This document shows positions 16,286 through 24,521 of a stretch of 25,660 nucleotides of DNA, one piece after another. The stretch's first letter is position 1, and the number at the start of each line of letters is the position of its first letter. Below the pieces are notes generated by a model. The model did no database searches, was not told the origin of the DNA, and worked only from the letters and a program-made list of their open reading frames with translations. The stretch is from JBCBKZ01 sp039026975 (GTDB lineage Bacteria > Bacteroidota > Bacteroidia > J057). The position numbers and the translations under genes were made by a program. The stretch is from assembly GCA_039026975.1 (NCBI GenBank), contig JBCCLI010000043.1:1-25660 (forward strand), given 5' to 3'.

Positions 16286-16900
16286 TTAATACACCGCCCT
16301 AATGTGATTCACCAGGACATTTATAGCCTTATACATATGGCTGTTATTCGGAATGATTAGGTCGCAGTTTCGCTTGGTGGGGGAAACATACTTCTCGTAC
16401 ATGGGTGCCACAAATTTAGTGTAGTCTGTCAATATAGACTCCAGGCTATAGCCCCTTTCCGAAATATCTCTCGTTAACCTCCTAGCTAGTTTAATGTGTT
16501 CTTCTGCTTCTATAAATACCTTTAAATCAATGAGCTTAGCTAATTCCGGTAGGTGATAGATAAATAAGCCTTCCAGAATCACTACAGAGGAGGGCGCTAT
16601 GGTTAGTTCTTCAGGAACAGCATACGGATTATTAAAAGTGTACTCTTTCCTGGAAATGGATATTCCCTGCATGAGTTGGGACATATCCTGAAAGAGTTCA
16701 TCTAGGAGAATAGAATCAGGATGATCAAAATTTACAAGCCCTTCTGGCGTTTTTACCTGATCTTCCAGCGGTTTATAGTAGTTATCTTGGGAAACTTCAC
16801 TGATTTCATACCCTTTGAGTTGTTCCCTAAGCTGATTTAAGAGGAAGGTTTTCCCGGACGCACTCCCTCCACAGATCCCTACAATGTATGGCTTCTTCAT
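16286..16900 (-). CDS. udk: Uridine kinase
   Basis: The 204-residue P-loop kinase phosphorylates uridine (and usually cytidine) with ATP or GTP in pyrimidine salvage. The Walker A motif GGSASGKT is at 11-18. VSQDNYYKP (36-44) carries the catalytic Asp, and NFDHPDS (57-63) is the nucleoside-binding signature. VVILEGLFIYH is the family's Walker-B-like strand, and the lid arginines lie in KLARRLTRDISERGY. The length matches the family. The start ATG at 16900 leaves only three residues before the first beta strand, as expected. The gene is convergent with rpsA and followed on the same strand, 112 nt away, by nothing obviously related; it probably has its own promoter in 16901-17012, where I found no clear consensus. 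Confidence 0.94.
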   Translation of the reverse strand: MKKPYIVGICGGSASGKTFLLNQLREQLKGYEISEVSQDNYYKPLEDQVKTPEGLVNFDHPDSILLDELFQDMSQLMQGISISRKEYTFNNPYAVPEELTIAPSSVVILEGLFIYHLPELAKLIDLKVFIEAEEHIKLARRLTRDISERGYSLESILTDYTKFVAPMYEKYVSPTKRNCDLIIPNNSHMYKAINVLVNHIRAVY

Positions 16901-17012
16901 GTGTTGCTAATATTCCGGGGTCGAAAATACGGAAATGATTGACTAAGGCCGAATATTTTCCTGCGGAAGTGTGGTGAGGATTCAGACTACTAGTAGGGTT
17001 CTCCTCTTACGC

Positions 17013-18842
17013 CTATCTATCATCATGTGCTACTAGCCTAAAGCCTGAATAATACCCTGCACTGTTAGGCTTTTTATCTTGCCTGGAGGTAGTTTCATTG
17101 GCATAAGGCGTTTGAGAGCGAGACCCGCCTCTTTGTACTTTTTTAGTTCCAGATCTGGGACCTTGGGGATCTTTGGCTTTTCGGGATTGGCGGTAGTAGC
17201 TTCCACTATACCAGTCCAGGCACCACTCTAATACATTACCTGACATATCATGTAGGCCGAGTTCATTAGGCTTTCTACTTCCCACTTTTTTGTCACTTGA
17301 GTTTCCCTGATAGGCAGCCACTTCATCTATCTTGTTACTGCCTGCATAGAGATAGCCCTTAGACTTAAGGCCTCCCTTAGCTGCAAACTCCCACTCAGCT
17401 TCTGTAGGTAAGCTGTACTTCACACCTGTTTTCTCAGAAACCCAATCAGCATATGCTACTGCCCCATACCAGCTTACTCTTCCTACCGGATGGTCTTTAC
17501 AATCGAATTCTGGTACTATCCTGAATAGGCCTTCTTCTTCTTTTATGCGGCATATATCCTCACTGACTTTGGTAAACTCATTAAAAAAATTTCCGCCCCC
17601 CTCATTGTATAGCCTATACCATGGCTTTCCTCCTCCCGATTGGTTTCCTTTTTCATTCAAGAATTCCACAAATTCTCCTAAAGAAATTTCATACTTCCCC
17701 AGGTAAAAGTCTGAGACTGTCACTTCATGAGGAGGCTCATCTTGTGAGTTTCCGTCATCCTCTTCCCCATCATTATCTCCCATGGTGAAGGTTCCTCCTT
17801 TCACGTAGATCATAGGACCTGCATAGGCATCTACATAATCCTCTTTTTCAGGGATGACAATGGTGGGAGCGGCTTTCCCAGAATCATCCGGTAGTAGCTT
17901 ACGGACGGAGGCTATCATGTCACGTATTTCCTCCGTATTTCTTTGCTCCTGAGCTTGCAGATACGCAGCTAAGGCCTTTTCTGGATGGATCTTTTCAGCT
18001 AAGCCCTGGAGTTTATACTGGGTATATAGCCTATCCCGTGTAGCCTCCTTCTGGCAGAGTTGAATTCTCAACTCTAGTTCTGGATTAGGCTTAAGGGCAT
18101 TGGCTTTATTATAAGCATTAAGGGCTTCTTGCCACTGGCCACGCTGGAAGTATACATCTCCCTGTTGGATAGCAAGTTGGTATCTTAGGTCTGGCGTCTC
18201 TTCAGAGACTAGGTCTGCTTTAGAAATACCCAACATGCCGTTGAGGGGTACTTGCCAGAATTCCAGCATCTTTAGAAGAATGTCAGGAGCTACACAGGTA
18301 GCTTTTACGGGGTCTTCTTCTATAAGCATCCCTACCAATTCATACTCTTGATTGAGTACCGCTCCCCCCGAGGAACCAGGACTAATCCCTTCTGGGGTAA
18401 TGGTAAAAAAATCATCATCATAGCCCAAACTTAAGTCCTTGACTTCCGGGCTGTTATTAATATCCCAGTTATTTCCATAGGGGTGGCTGATTACCAGTAG
18501 GTGCTGTAGCGGGATGAGCTTATTATCTGAGAATTTAAAAGAAATAGGCGGAGTCTCCCTTACTGCCTCACACCTTAGAACAGCTACATCCTTCCTATCA
18601 TCAGCTTGAAAAACCCTGGCTGTTGCGCTTTGTCTATCTCTAAAGGTCAGATTGGTATCTGAAGCATCTTCTATGATGTGGGTAGCCGTGAGGAAATACC
18701 ATTGGCCTTCTTTCTCCCCAAGATAAATGGCCGTCCCTCGCTCATAGCCGGAGGAGACCAAAGCTACTGGTTCTAACAATACATCCTGCGAATAGAGAAA
18801 AGGACAAAGGAAACAGGAAAGAATGGCAATGAAATAACGCAT
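17013..18842 (-). CDS. Secreted trypsin-like protease - TPR - SUMF1-domain fusion
   Basis: The 609-residue protein joins three modules. After a signal peptide (MRYFIAILSCFLCPFLYSQ) comes a trypsin-like protease domain (about 21-205) with a complete triad: His55 in LTATHII, Asp85 in DDRKDVAVL and Ser158 in SPGSSGGAV. One or two TPR-like helical pairs follow (about 218-300, e.g. GDVYFQRGQWQEALNAYNKA). The C-terminal ~265 residues are a formylglycine-generating-enzyme/SUMF1 fold (MIYVKGGTFTMGDND, YEISLGEFVEFLN, HPVGRVSWYGAVAYADWVS, LPTEAEWEFAAKGG, MSGNVLEWCLDWY, final SGFRLV). The segment after RGGS, where true formylglycine-generating enzymes have two copper-binding cysteines, reads RSQTPYANETTSR and has none, so oxidase activity is unlikely. 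The start at 18842 is preferred over 18893 because of the signal peptide. Substrate and pathway are unknown; a periplasmic or surface stress or maturation role is speculative. Confidence 0.85.
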   Translation of the reverse strand: MRYFIAILSCFLCPFLYSQDVLLEPVALVSSGYERGTAIYLGEKEGQWYFLTATHIIEDASDTNLTFRDRQSATARVFQADDRKDVAVLRCEAVRETPPISFKFSDNKLIPLQHLLVISHPYGNNWDINNSPEVKDLSLGYDDDFFTITPEGISPGSSGGAVLNQEYELVGMLIEEDPVKATCVAPDILLKMLEFWQVPLNGMLGISKADLVSEETPDLRYQLAIQQGDVYFQRGQWQEALNAYNKANALKPNPELELRIQLCQKEATRDRLYTQYKLQGLAEKIHPEKALAAYLQAQEQRNTEEIRDMIASVRKLLPDDSGKAAPTIVIPEKEDYVDAYAGPMIYVKGGTFTMGDNDGEEDDGNSQDEPPHEVTVSDFYLGKYEISLGEFVEFLNEKGNQSGGGKPWYRLYNEGGGNFFNEFTKVSEDICRIKEEEGLFRIVPEFDCKDHPVGRVSWYGAVAYADWVSEKTGVKYSLPTEAEWEFAAKGGLKSKGYLYAGSNKIDEVAAYQGNSSDKKVGSRKPNELGLHDMSGNVLEWCLDWYSGSYYRQSRKAKDPQGPRSGTKKVQRGGSRSQTPYANETTSRQDKKPNSAGYYSGFRLVAHDDR

Positions 18843-18921
18843 AGAAGTTGATGACAAATAGAATAAGATAGGCTGTGTGGAAGGGAATTGCAAGTTTACA
18901 GAAGGGGTAAAGATATTCTAT

Positions 18922-19380
18922 TTATTCGCCAAGTAAATCAAGAATATCATTCTTAAAATCTTGAGAGATCCGTAAACCCGACTCTTCTAAATCCTCCAAA
19001 ACTACTTTCGCCCCTTGAATAACCCCCTTATGTTTTGCTTTAACGACTACCCCAATAGTTCCAATAACCTTCAGCCCTAATCTCTCAGCAACCTTCCTCC
19101 CCTTTTTCTCATCGATAATCAATAGACTATTCTGTATCCCTAGGGCGAGAGCAATTGCACTTGCTTCTCCTGGATCAAGTTCCAATTCTAACAGCTTCGT
19201 TTATTCAAGATTATAGTTTCTGACTATATTTATCCATTCTGGAAGATCAGAACCAACCTCATCAAGAACCACATCTGTTATTAGAATTTCATCAAACAGC
19301 TGATCTAGTATTTCTAGTTTATTGATCTTGATTAATGCAATGAGGGGACTTACATCAGTAATGATAATGGAATCAGGCAT
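18922..19380 (-). pseudogene. DUF3368/PIN-domain toxin interrupted by an in-frame stop
   Basis: Read through one stop codon, the frame gives 152 residues, the normal length of DUF3368 PIN-like toxins, which are RNases in type II toxin-antitoxin systems. The first part (MPDSIIITDVSPLIALIKI...) has the N-terminal catalytic Asp, DVVLDEV the next acidic residue, and after the stop come ELDPGEASAIALAL and LLIIDEKKGRKVAERLGL with the last acidic cluster. The stop TAA at 19201-19203 falls between NYNLE and TKLLELELDPGEA in the same frame, so one base change explains the break and no bases appear lost. The ATG at 19380 begins the family consensus; a TTG lies 6 nt earlier. The antitoxin remnant lies directly upstream. 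It is probably inactive unless the stop is read through. Confidence 0.8.
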
Positions 19381-19390
19381 TAGCAATATC

Positions 19391-19621
19391 TTACTTCAAC
19401 TCTTCCACGTCATACTGAAAAAGGGAAACATTATATTTACCTAGCACCTCTATGAATGCTCACTTCGATAGGCCTACTATTTCTGCAGCTTGCCCTGTAG
19501 TAACTAACCCTTCATCAAATAACTTAGAGGCCAGCATCATCTTAAGCTCAAACTCACTTAACGCTAAGCCTACAGGTAAATTTACTTGAATACTCTGATG
19601 AAATTTATTTCCAGTAGAGAG
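19391..19621 (-). pseudogene. UPF0175-family antitoxin remnant
   Basis: The minus-strand frame from 19621 to the TAA at 19391-19393 gives about 75 residues typical of UPF0175 antitoxins: IQVNLPVGLALSEFELKMM, LASKLFDEGLVTTGQAAEI, VGLSK, then AFIEVLGKYNVSLFQYDVEEL. The helix-turn-helix-like core is recognisable (GQAAEIVGLSK). A TGA at 19460-19462 replaces the residue after LSK, commonly Arg in the family, so CGA or AGA to TGA is a likely cause. The frame begins after a TAG at 19622-19624 with no ATG, GTG or TTG at a suitable place, so the start is also lost. It ends 10 nt before the toxin ATG, the usual antitoxin-toxin operon order. It is too broken to appear as a single long reading frame. Confidence 0.75.
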
Positions 19622-19715
19622 CTAATTCACCACCTTTCTAAATATATGGATTTCATTATCTTTTACCCATTTTGAGTAATATATGTTCAGGTGCTTCAGC
19701 CTCTGAAAGAAAAGA

Positions 19716-20288
19716 TTATCCCCTAAAATACGCCACTAGCTTCGCTAATGACTTCCCTCTATGAGAGATACGGTTCTTCTCGGCTGAGTCCATTTGGGCG
19801 AAGGAAATATCATAGCCTTCAGGCTGAAAGATGGGATCATAGCCAAAACCTTCTGTCCCTACCTTTTCTGTGAGAATAGTCCCCTCTACTATCCCTTCAA
19901 AGGTTTGCTCATTCTCCCCATCCACATAAGCTATAAGGGCTTTGAACCGGGCAGTCCTCTTAGAAATTCCTTCCAGCTCCCCCAATACTTTCTGGATGTT
20001 ATCTTCATGTGTACAGCCTGGGCCTCCATAGCGGGCAGAGTAGACTCCCGGCCGACCATCCAGCGCATCTATAATCAGCCCTGAGTCATCAGCAAAGCAG
20101 GGAATACCAGCAGCTTGATGAAAGGCACGTGCTTTCAAAAAAGCATTTCCTACAAAGGTAGTTTCAGTCTCTTCTACGTCCATTTGAATACCCAGGTCAG
20201 CCAAGGAAAAAATCTCTATCCCTTCTGGCATGATGGCTCGTACTTCTTCCAGCTTGTGGGGATTATTGGTTCCGAAAAGTAACTTCAT
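19716..20288 (-). CDS. rdgB: XTP/dITP pyrophosphatase (non-canonical purine NTPase)
   Basis: The 190-residue HAM1-family enzyme hydrolyses dITP, XTP and similar damaged purine nucleotides to monophosphates, keeping them out of DNA and RNA. Motifs in order: LLFGTNNPHKLEEV (substrate/phosphate loop, 3-16), the metal and catalytic FADDSGLIIDAL (65-76), RPGVYSARYGG (79-89), the base-binding VGTEGFGYDPIF and the end motif SHRGKSLAKL. Length is normal. The ATG overlaps the upstream gene's stop by 4 nt (ATGA), so the two are probably translationally coupled in the nuoG operon. No terminator was found between it and the toxin-antitoxin remnant. Confidence 0.95.
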   Translation of the reverse strand: MKLLFGTNNPHKLEEVRAIMPEGIEIFSLADLGIQMDVEETETTFVGNAFLKARAFHQAAGIPCFADDSGLIIDALDGRPGVYSARYGGPGCTHEDNIQKVLGELEGISKRTARFKALIAYVDGENEQTFEGIVEGTILTEKVGTEGFGYDPIFQPEGYDISFAQMDSAEKNRISHRGKSLAKLVAYFRG

Positions 20289-20812
20289 GGGTGTAGGAGA
20301 AATTGGGCTTGTTTAAGTAGGGCTACCGTTTCTTCTTGAATATCTTCTCCGGTGAGAATATCCACTAACAGGGGCACAAAGAAAAAGTCCTTATCCTTCC
20401 AGGTGTAAGAAGAGGGGATATCTTCCTGGGTAAAGATCCCCAAAAATACTACCTGATTAACTGGCACGGTAGTCAAGTCAAACTGAGTGGCAGCTTGCTG
20501 TACTACGCCAAAGCCTACTTCAGCTAAAGAAAGGCCCGCCTGTATCACATAACTTTTTAGGCTGGCTGTCAGATTTTTATTGGTGAACTCCTCTTCTACT
20601 AATACGAGGGCTAGCTTGGATTCTGCTTTCATTTTCCAAACTACTGACTCCCCAACAGTGAAGATAGCCTCATCTAATCCTTGAGGTTCTCCAGCTTCCC
20701 CCTGACCAGATGAACTTACCGTTTTAAGTTCTTCTATTACAGTGGGCTTTTCAGGTACTATGTACCACCATTCTCCAAAAAGTCTTCTAACATCTTCTTG
20801 AGAAAAGTCCAT
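20285..20812 (-). CDS. Protein of unknown function in the nuoG-rdgB operon
   Basis: The 175-residue protein starts at the ATG of a TAATG overlap with the nuoG stop and ends in the ATGA overlap with rdgB, which fixes both ends and indicates coupled translation. No signal peptide or membrane segment is seen, so it is cytosolic. Hydrophobic strands alternate with helices (KLALVLVEEEF, SYVIQAGLSLAEVGFGVVQ, VNQVVFLGIF, DFFFVPLLVDILTG), suggesting an alpha/beta fold. The segment order loosely recalls HolD, the psi subunit of the DNA polymerase III clamp loader (a strand with 'loser' residues, then a short Rossmann-like core), but there is no decisive motif and I assign no function. It carries a Ser/Gly/Glu-rich linker around residues 35-48. 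Confidence 0.8.
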   Translation of the reverse strand: MDFSQEDVRRLFGEWWYIVPEKPTVIEELKTVSSSGQGEAGEPQGLDEAIFTVGESVVWKMKAESKLALVLVEEEFTNKNLTASLKSYVIQAGLSLAEVGFGVVQQAATQFDLTTVPVNQVVFLGIFTQEDIPSSYTWKDKDFFFVPLLVDILTGEDIQEETVALLKQAQFLLHP

Positions 20813-22539
20813 TACCTGGCCCCCCAATTATTAGCATATGCTAGTTGGGTATACTTAAATGCCTCTTTAGGTGGTTTATATGAAACCTTAATACCTTGTA
20901 GTGCTTCAAACTCCTCCTTCAGTCTGGCAAAGATCTGCCTATGCTGGCTGAATCCTTCTGTAGCTCCTAGTTCATCCGCTATCTGCATGGTCATTTTCCA
21001 ACTGGGTAACACATCAAAAATATTCTCCAGATTTCTCCATCTGTCAACGGCTACAGCGGCCTTATCTATCCTACTTTTAGGTAGACGCATCCACATTTCT
21101 GGCGTCATCTGCTTAATCTGCTTTGCCAGTTTCGTGACCTGAGGTATTTCTTTGTGATTAATGTAAGTCCCTTCCCCTTCTATGGAAGTAGCGGCAGGTA
21201 GTAGCCAATCCACCTGCTCAAAGGTTAGCTGATACTGGGTAGCATGTACGATACTCTTCACATTTCCCACGGATATTCCCCCCTCTTCAAATAGGGTATC
21301 ATACTCTAGGGAGTAGAGGAGAGAAACATCCTGGCTGTCTAGCTTTTTCTGTAGCTCCTCCTGGCTGACAGGGGTAAATCCTAGCCACTCACAAGCCTTA
21401 GCATTAGGGGCCTGGTCATCTTGCATGAGCCAGTCATCTCCTGTACCTTCCTGAATGTTAGGGACGTAATAAATCTCCTCTGTATCCAGGAGGGAGGCCA
21501 GCTCTTTTAGTGCATAATTACTTTCCAGAGAAGCAAAAGGAGAACCTAGTAAGAGGAGCTTCTCCTTGTATTCTTGAAGGAGGAGAGCAGACTGACGCAG
21601 CCCATCCTCAAAATTGATAGGGATATCTCCTTTTATTTTTACGCCTGACACCCTATTCTCATTATATCTATCTACATTCAGACGGTAGGCGTCCGGCATC
21701 CAGTAATCATTTACCTCCATATTTTTACGAGGCGTGATCCGCATCACCTTATTATCTCTGATCCAGACATAAATATTAGTGCCTGTACTATCATTCATAT
21801 CTATAGAGGGGCTGTAGGACATCTCCCACACCCTGGCCTTAAATCTGTGCTGTTTAGAGGTAAGCGCCCCTACTGGACATATATCAATAGTATTCATAGA
21901 GTAGGGATCATCAAAAACTAGCCCTGGAGGAGTTCCAGGACAGTTTTTATCTCCTCTTCCTACTATGGTCAACTGGTGAGTACCTGAAATTTCTTCTGTA
22001 AAGCGGGTACAGCGCGTACAGTTAATGCAGCGCTCCTGGTCTAATACCACATTAGGCCCTAGTTCTACTCTTTTCTCCTTATGCTGTTTTTGTACTTCAA
22101 AACGGGACCCTTCCGGCCCGTACTTAAATGTCCATATTTGGAGAGGACATTCACCCGCCTGGTCACATATAGGGCAATCCAGCGGATGATTAATAAGCAT
22201 GTATTCCAACACGCCCTGCTGTGCCCGCTTAATCACTTCTGAAGATCTGTGGGTCTTCACATACATGCCATCCCTGATGGGCGTATTACAGGCAGTGTTA
22301 GGCTTCCTGCCCCACTGGATGACGGGCTTCCCCTCCTCATCAAACTGGAATTCGCCTGTAGCCCTATCCTTAGCCTGAAATCCCACTTCCACCAAGCACA
22401 TACGGCAGTTAGTAGGCGTAGTCATAGCTGGATGATAGCAGAAGTAAGGTATCTCTATTCCCTGATCGATCGAAAACTGCAATAATGAATGTTTTCCCTC
22501 AAATTCTATTTCCTGATCGTCGATCTTGATTATCGGCAT
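20812..22539 (-). CDS. nuoG: NADH-quinone oxidoreductase subunit G
   Basis: The 575-residue iron-sulfur subunit of respiratory complex I carries electrons from NADH towards quinone. The N-terminal [2Fe-2S] ferredoxin domain has Cys34, Cys45, Cys48 and Cys84. The His-Cys cluster motif HPLDCPICDQAGEC gives His118, Cys122, Cys125 and Cys131. A [4Fe-4S] site follows in RCINCTRC (Cys171, 174, 177) with Cys221 in ICPVGAL. The rest is a shortened molybdopterin-oxidoreductase-like region that lacks cofactor-binding hallmarks, as is common in complex I. E. coli NuoG has 908 residues; short versions are usual in Bacteroidota. No other nuo gene is next to it: upstream is a divergent glycosyltransferase and downstream an unknown gene and rdgB. 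The promoter should lie in 22540-22710; only a weak TATATTTA-like -7 is seen. Confidence 0.93.
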   Translation of the reverse strand: MPIIKIDDQEIEFEGKHSLLQFSIDQGIEIPYFCYHPAMTTPTNCRMCLVEVGFQAKDRATGEFQFDEEGKPVIQWGRKPNTACNTPIRDGMYVKTHRSSEVIKRAQQGVLEYMLINHPLDCPICDQAGECPLQIWTFKYGPEGSRFEVQKQHKEKRVELGPNVVLDQERCINCTRCTRFTEEISGTHQLTIVGRGDKNCPGTPPGLVFDDPYSMNTIDICPVGALTSKQHRFKARVWEMSYSPSIDMNDSTGTNIYVWIRDNKVMRITPRKNMEVNDYWMPDAYRLNVDRYNENRVSGVKIKGDIPINFEDGLRQSALLLQEYKEKLLLLGSPFASLESNYALKELASLLDTEEIYYVPNIQEGTGDDWLMQDDQAPNAKACEWLGFTPVSQEELQKKLDSQDVSLLYSLEYDTLFEEGGISVGNVKSIVHATQYQLTFEQVDWLLPAATSIEGEGTYINHKEIPQVTKLAKQIKQMTPEMWMRLPKSRIDKAAVAVDRWRNLENIFDVLPSWKMTMQIADELGATEGFSQHRQIFARLKEEFEALQGIKVSYKPPKEAFKYTQLAYANNWGAR

Positions 22540-22710
22540 GTAATGAATCTTTTCACGTCTTAATATAGCAGGATAAATATAGATATAAATTTCTATTTTT
22601 CTGGTAAAACCACCCCATGCTGAAAAGGAAGTAGGATAGGTAAAATTCTATCAGAATTTCCTTTATTGTGGTTATCATAAGTTCCGTCAGATATTAGCGT
22701 TATCCCTAAG

Positions 22711-23820
22711 ATGCACTTGCACGTAGTTTCATTTGATATCCCCCACCCTGCCAACTATGGTGGTGTGATAGATGTTTACTACAAGCTGGTAGCCCTGGCA
22801 GCTAAGGGGGTAAAAATTCACCTACACTGCTTTTATGAAGACAGAGAACCTTCCTCCGCCCTTAGCATTTACTGTGAGGAAGTATACTACTACCCCAGGA
22901 AGGGGAAACTCAGTGCCCTTCCGTTAAAACTCCCCTACATAGTTAATTCCCGACGTTCTCAAGAATTACTCAAAAGGCTGATAAGTATGCCCTATCCCAT
23001 TTTATTTGAAGGGTTACATACCTGTTATTATCTGGCTCATCCAGATTTATCCAGAAGGCTTAAGATGGTAAGAATGCATAATGTAGAGTGGGATTACTAC
23101 TTTCAGCTTTCCAAGCGTGAAACACGCTGGGCCCGTAAGCAGTATCTACTGCTGGAATCCCAACGCTTACAAGAATTTGAAGGGGTACTAACCCATGCAC
23201 AGGATATTTTCACCATTTCTCCCGCTGATACTGCTTATTTTAAGGAGAATTTTCAGCGAGCTACTTACTTACCTCCTTTTCATCCTAATGGAAACATCAT
23301 CTCCAAAGAAGGGAAGGGAGACTACTGCTTATATCATGGGAAACTGTCTGTAGCAGAAAATCATGAGGCAGCCATGTTCCTGATCAAGGAAATATTTTCT
23401 AAGCTTAACATTCCCCTCATCATAGCAGGCAGTGAACCCTTACCAGAACTTATAGAGCATATAAACCAGCATGATCATATAAGATTAACTCATGATGCAG
23501 GTGAGGGAGAAATGTTAGACCTGATGAGAAATGCGCATATACATGTCTTACCCACCTTTCAGGCAAGCGGTGCCAAACTTAAGCTCCTTAATGCCCTTTT
23601 TACAGGAAGGTTCTGCCTGGTAACTCCTGCTATGGTAGATAATACGGGCTTAGAATCTTTGTGCATAGTAGCTGATAGAGTAGAAGATTTCCGCTCTATG
23701 GTTAGGCAGCTCATAGACTTGCCTTTTCCCACTCAGGAAATTCAACGAAGGAAAGACCAACTATTAGCCACCTATCAGAATGACCAAAATGCCCAAAAAA
23801 TCTACGATTTGATTACCTAG
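22711..23820 (+). CDS. Glycosyltransferase, GT4-like
   Basis: The 369-residue protein has a GT-B layout. The N-terminal domain opens with the strand MHLHVVSFDIPHPANYGGV, where Gly-Gly is the usual acceptor-side loop, and continues to VRMHNVEWDYY. The C-terminal donor domain has CLYHGKLSVAENHEA, IIAGSEP, HVLPTFQASGAKLKLLNAL and LVTP. In typical GT4 enzymes this last segment ends SGxKxKxLEA with a conserved Glu; here it reads LNAL, so the usual EX7E motif is not complete. It probably transfers a sugar to a surface glycan or lipid, but donor and acceptor cannot be told. It has no signal peptide or membrane segment. It lies divergent from nuoG across a 171-nt gap, apparently with no other glycan genes beside it. 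Confidence 0.8.
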   Translation: MHLHVVSFDIPHPANYGGVIDVYYKLVALAAKGVKIHLHCFYEDREPSSALSIYCEEVYYYPRKGKLSALPLKLPYIVNSRRSQELLKRLISMPYPILFEGLHTCYYLAHPDLSRRLKMVRMHNVEWDYYFQLSKRETRWARKQYLLLESQRLQEFEGVLTHAQDIFTISPADTAYFKENFQRATYLPPFHPNGNIISKEGKGDYCLYHGKLSVAENHEAAMFLIKEIFSKLNIPLIIAGSEPLPELIEHINQHDHIRLTHDAGEGEMLDLMRNAHIHVLPTFQASGAKLKLLNALFTGRFCLVTPAMVDNTGLESLCIVADRVEDFRSMVRQLIDLPFPTQEIQRRKDQLLATYQNDQNAQKIYDLIT

Positions 23821-23894
23821 GCTTCACTAGCAGCTGATATATTTCCGCCCATTTTTCCTGTAAAAAACGATACTAAAGCCTTACTTTCACGCTC

Positions 23895-24521
23895 ATGATG
23901 TGGAAAACTCTGCTTTTCTCCCTTCTCTGTATCTGTATCATTTCACCTATTTACTCCCAATCTGACGAGATTAATATCTCAGCGGCTTTTGCGCAGTCTA
24001 TTGCGCTAAGAGTTACCTCAGGAGCTAACATCACCTGGACTTTTTCTACCATCAGTGATTATGAGAATGGGAAAGTAGCTAATAGTTATTTTGAAGTATC
24101 ATCCAGTACCAATTTCAATGTAGATGTTTCTTTTACTCCTTTCACCAACGCAGAGGGGGATGAATTAAATCTCAAAAACCTTAGCTTCCGCGTTAGGGTA
24201 CCCATAGCTAGTTCTGGTGGTCAGGGAACTCGCTGGGATTTTGGGGCACACAATACCTCAAATAATGGTGCACAAGAATCAACAGAGCACTTTAGTGGGG
24301 TTCACTTCGCCACCACTACCCCAAGAACCATCCTAGTGCCTGGTCCTAATGGAAATGCTGGAGACTACGCAGAGAATATCTACCGCCTCACTCTTAGACT
24401 AGGGAGTAAAACGCATTCAAGTGATCCAGCGATTAACCTACCCGTTCTTCTGGACCAAAACATAGCCCCTGGTGTCTATACCTGCACAGTTACCCTGGAG
24501 GCGATTCCGGTGGTAATCTGA
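23895..24521 (+). CDS. Secreted beta-rich protein of unknown function
   Basis: The 208-residue protein has a clear signal peptide (MMWKTLLFSLLCICIISPIYS, cleavage probably before QSDE). The mature part is rich in beta strands, Asn and Thr, with no cysteine after the signal apart from one in GVYTCTVTLEA, and no lipobox. The strand NFNVDVSFTPF and the closing PGVYTCTVTLEAIP strand resemble the fimbrial or surface beta-sandwich proteins common in Bacteroidota (of the DUF4402 kind), where a donor-strand-like end segment is typical. That relation is weak. A T9SS sorting domain is not seen. The start could also be the second ATG (23898). It stands 74 nt after the glycosyltransferase and could be co-transcribed with it. 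Confidence 0.7.
   Translation: MMWKTLLFSLLCICIISPIYSQSDEINISAAFAQSIALRVTSGANITWTFSTISDYENGKVANSYFEVSSSTNFNVDVSFTPFTNAEGDELNLKNLSFRVRVPIASSGGQGTRWDFGAHNTSNNGAQESTEHFSGVHFATTTPRTILVPGPNGNAGDYAENIYRLTLRLGSKTHSSDPAINLPVLLDQNIAPGVYTCTVTLEAIPVVI

Noticed and set aside
18922..19621. Stop-codon recoding as a general explanation for the two interrupted genes
   Set aside because: The two stops are different codons (TAA and TGA), all other genes in the window end normally with TAA, TAG or TGA, and the antitoxin also lacks a start, which fits decay better.
19625..19715. Minus-strand frame between rdgB and the antitoxin remnant, ending in NEIHIFRKVVN, with a faint likeness to the N terminus of CysD
   Set aside because: Too short (about 35 residues) and there is no room for the rest of such a protein. 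It shares the antitoxin frame, so it may be leftover sequence of the decayed region, but I cannot support a gene.
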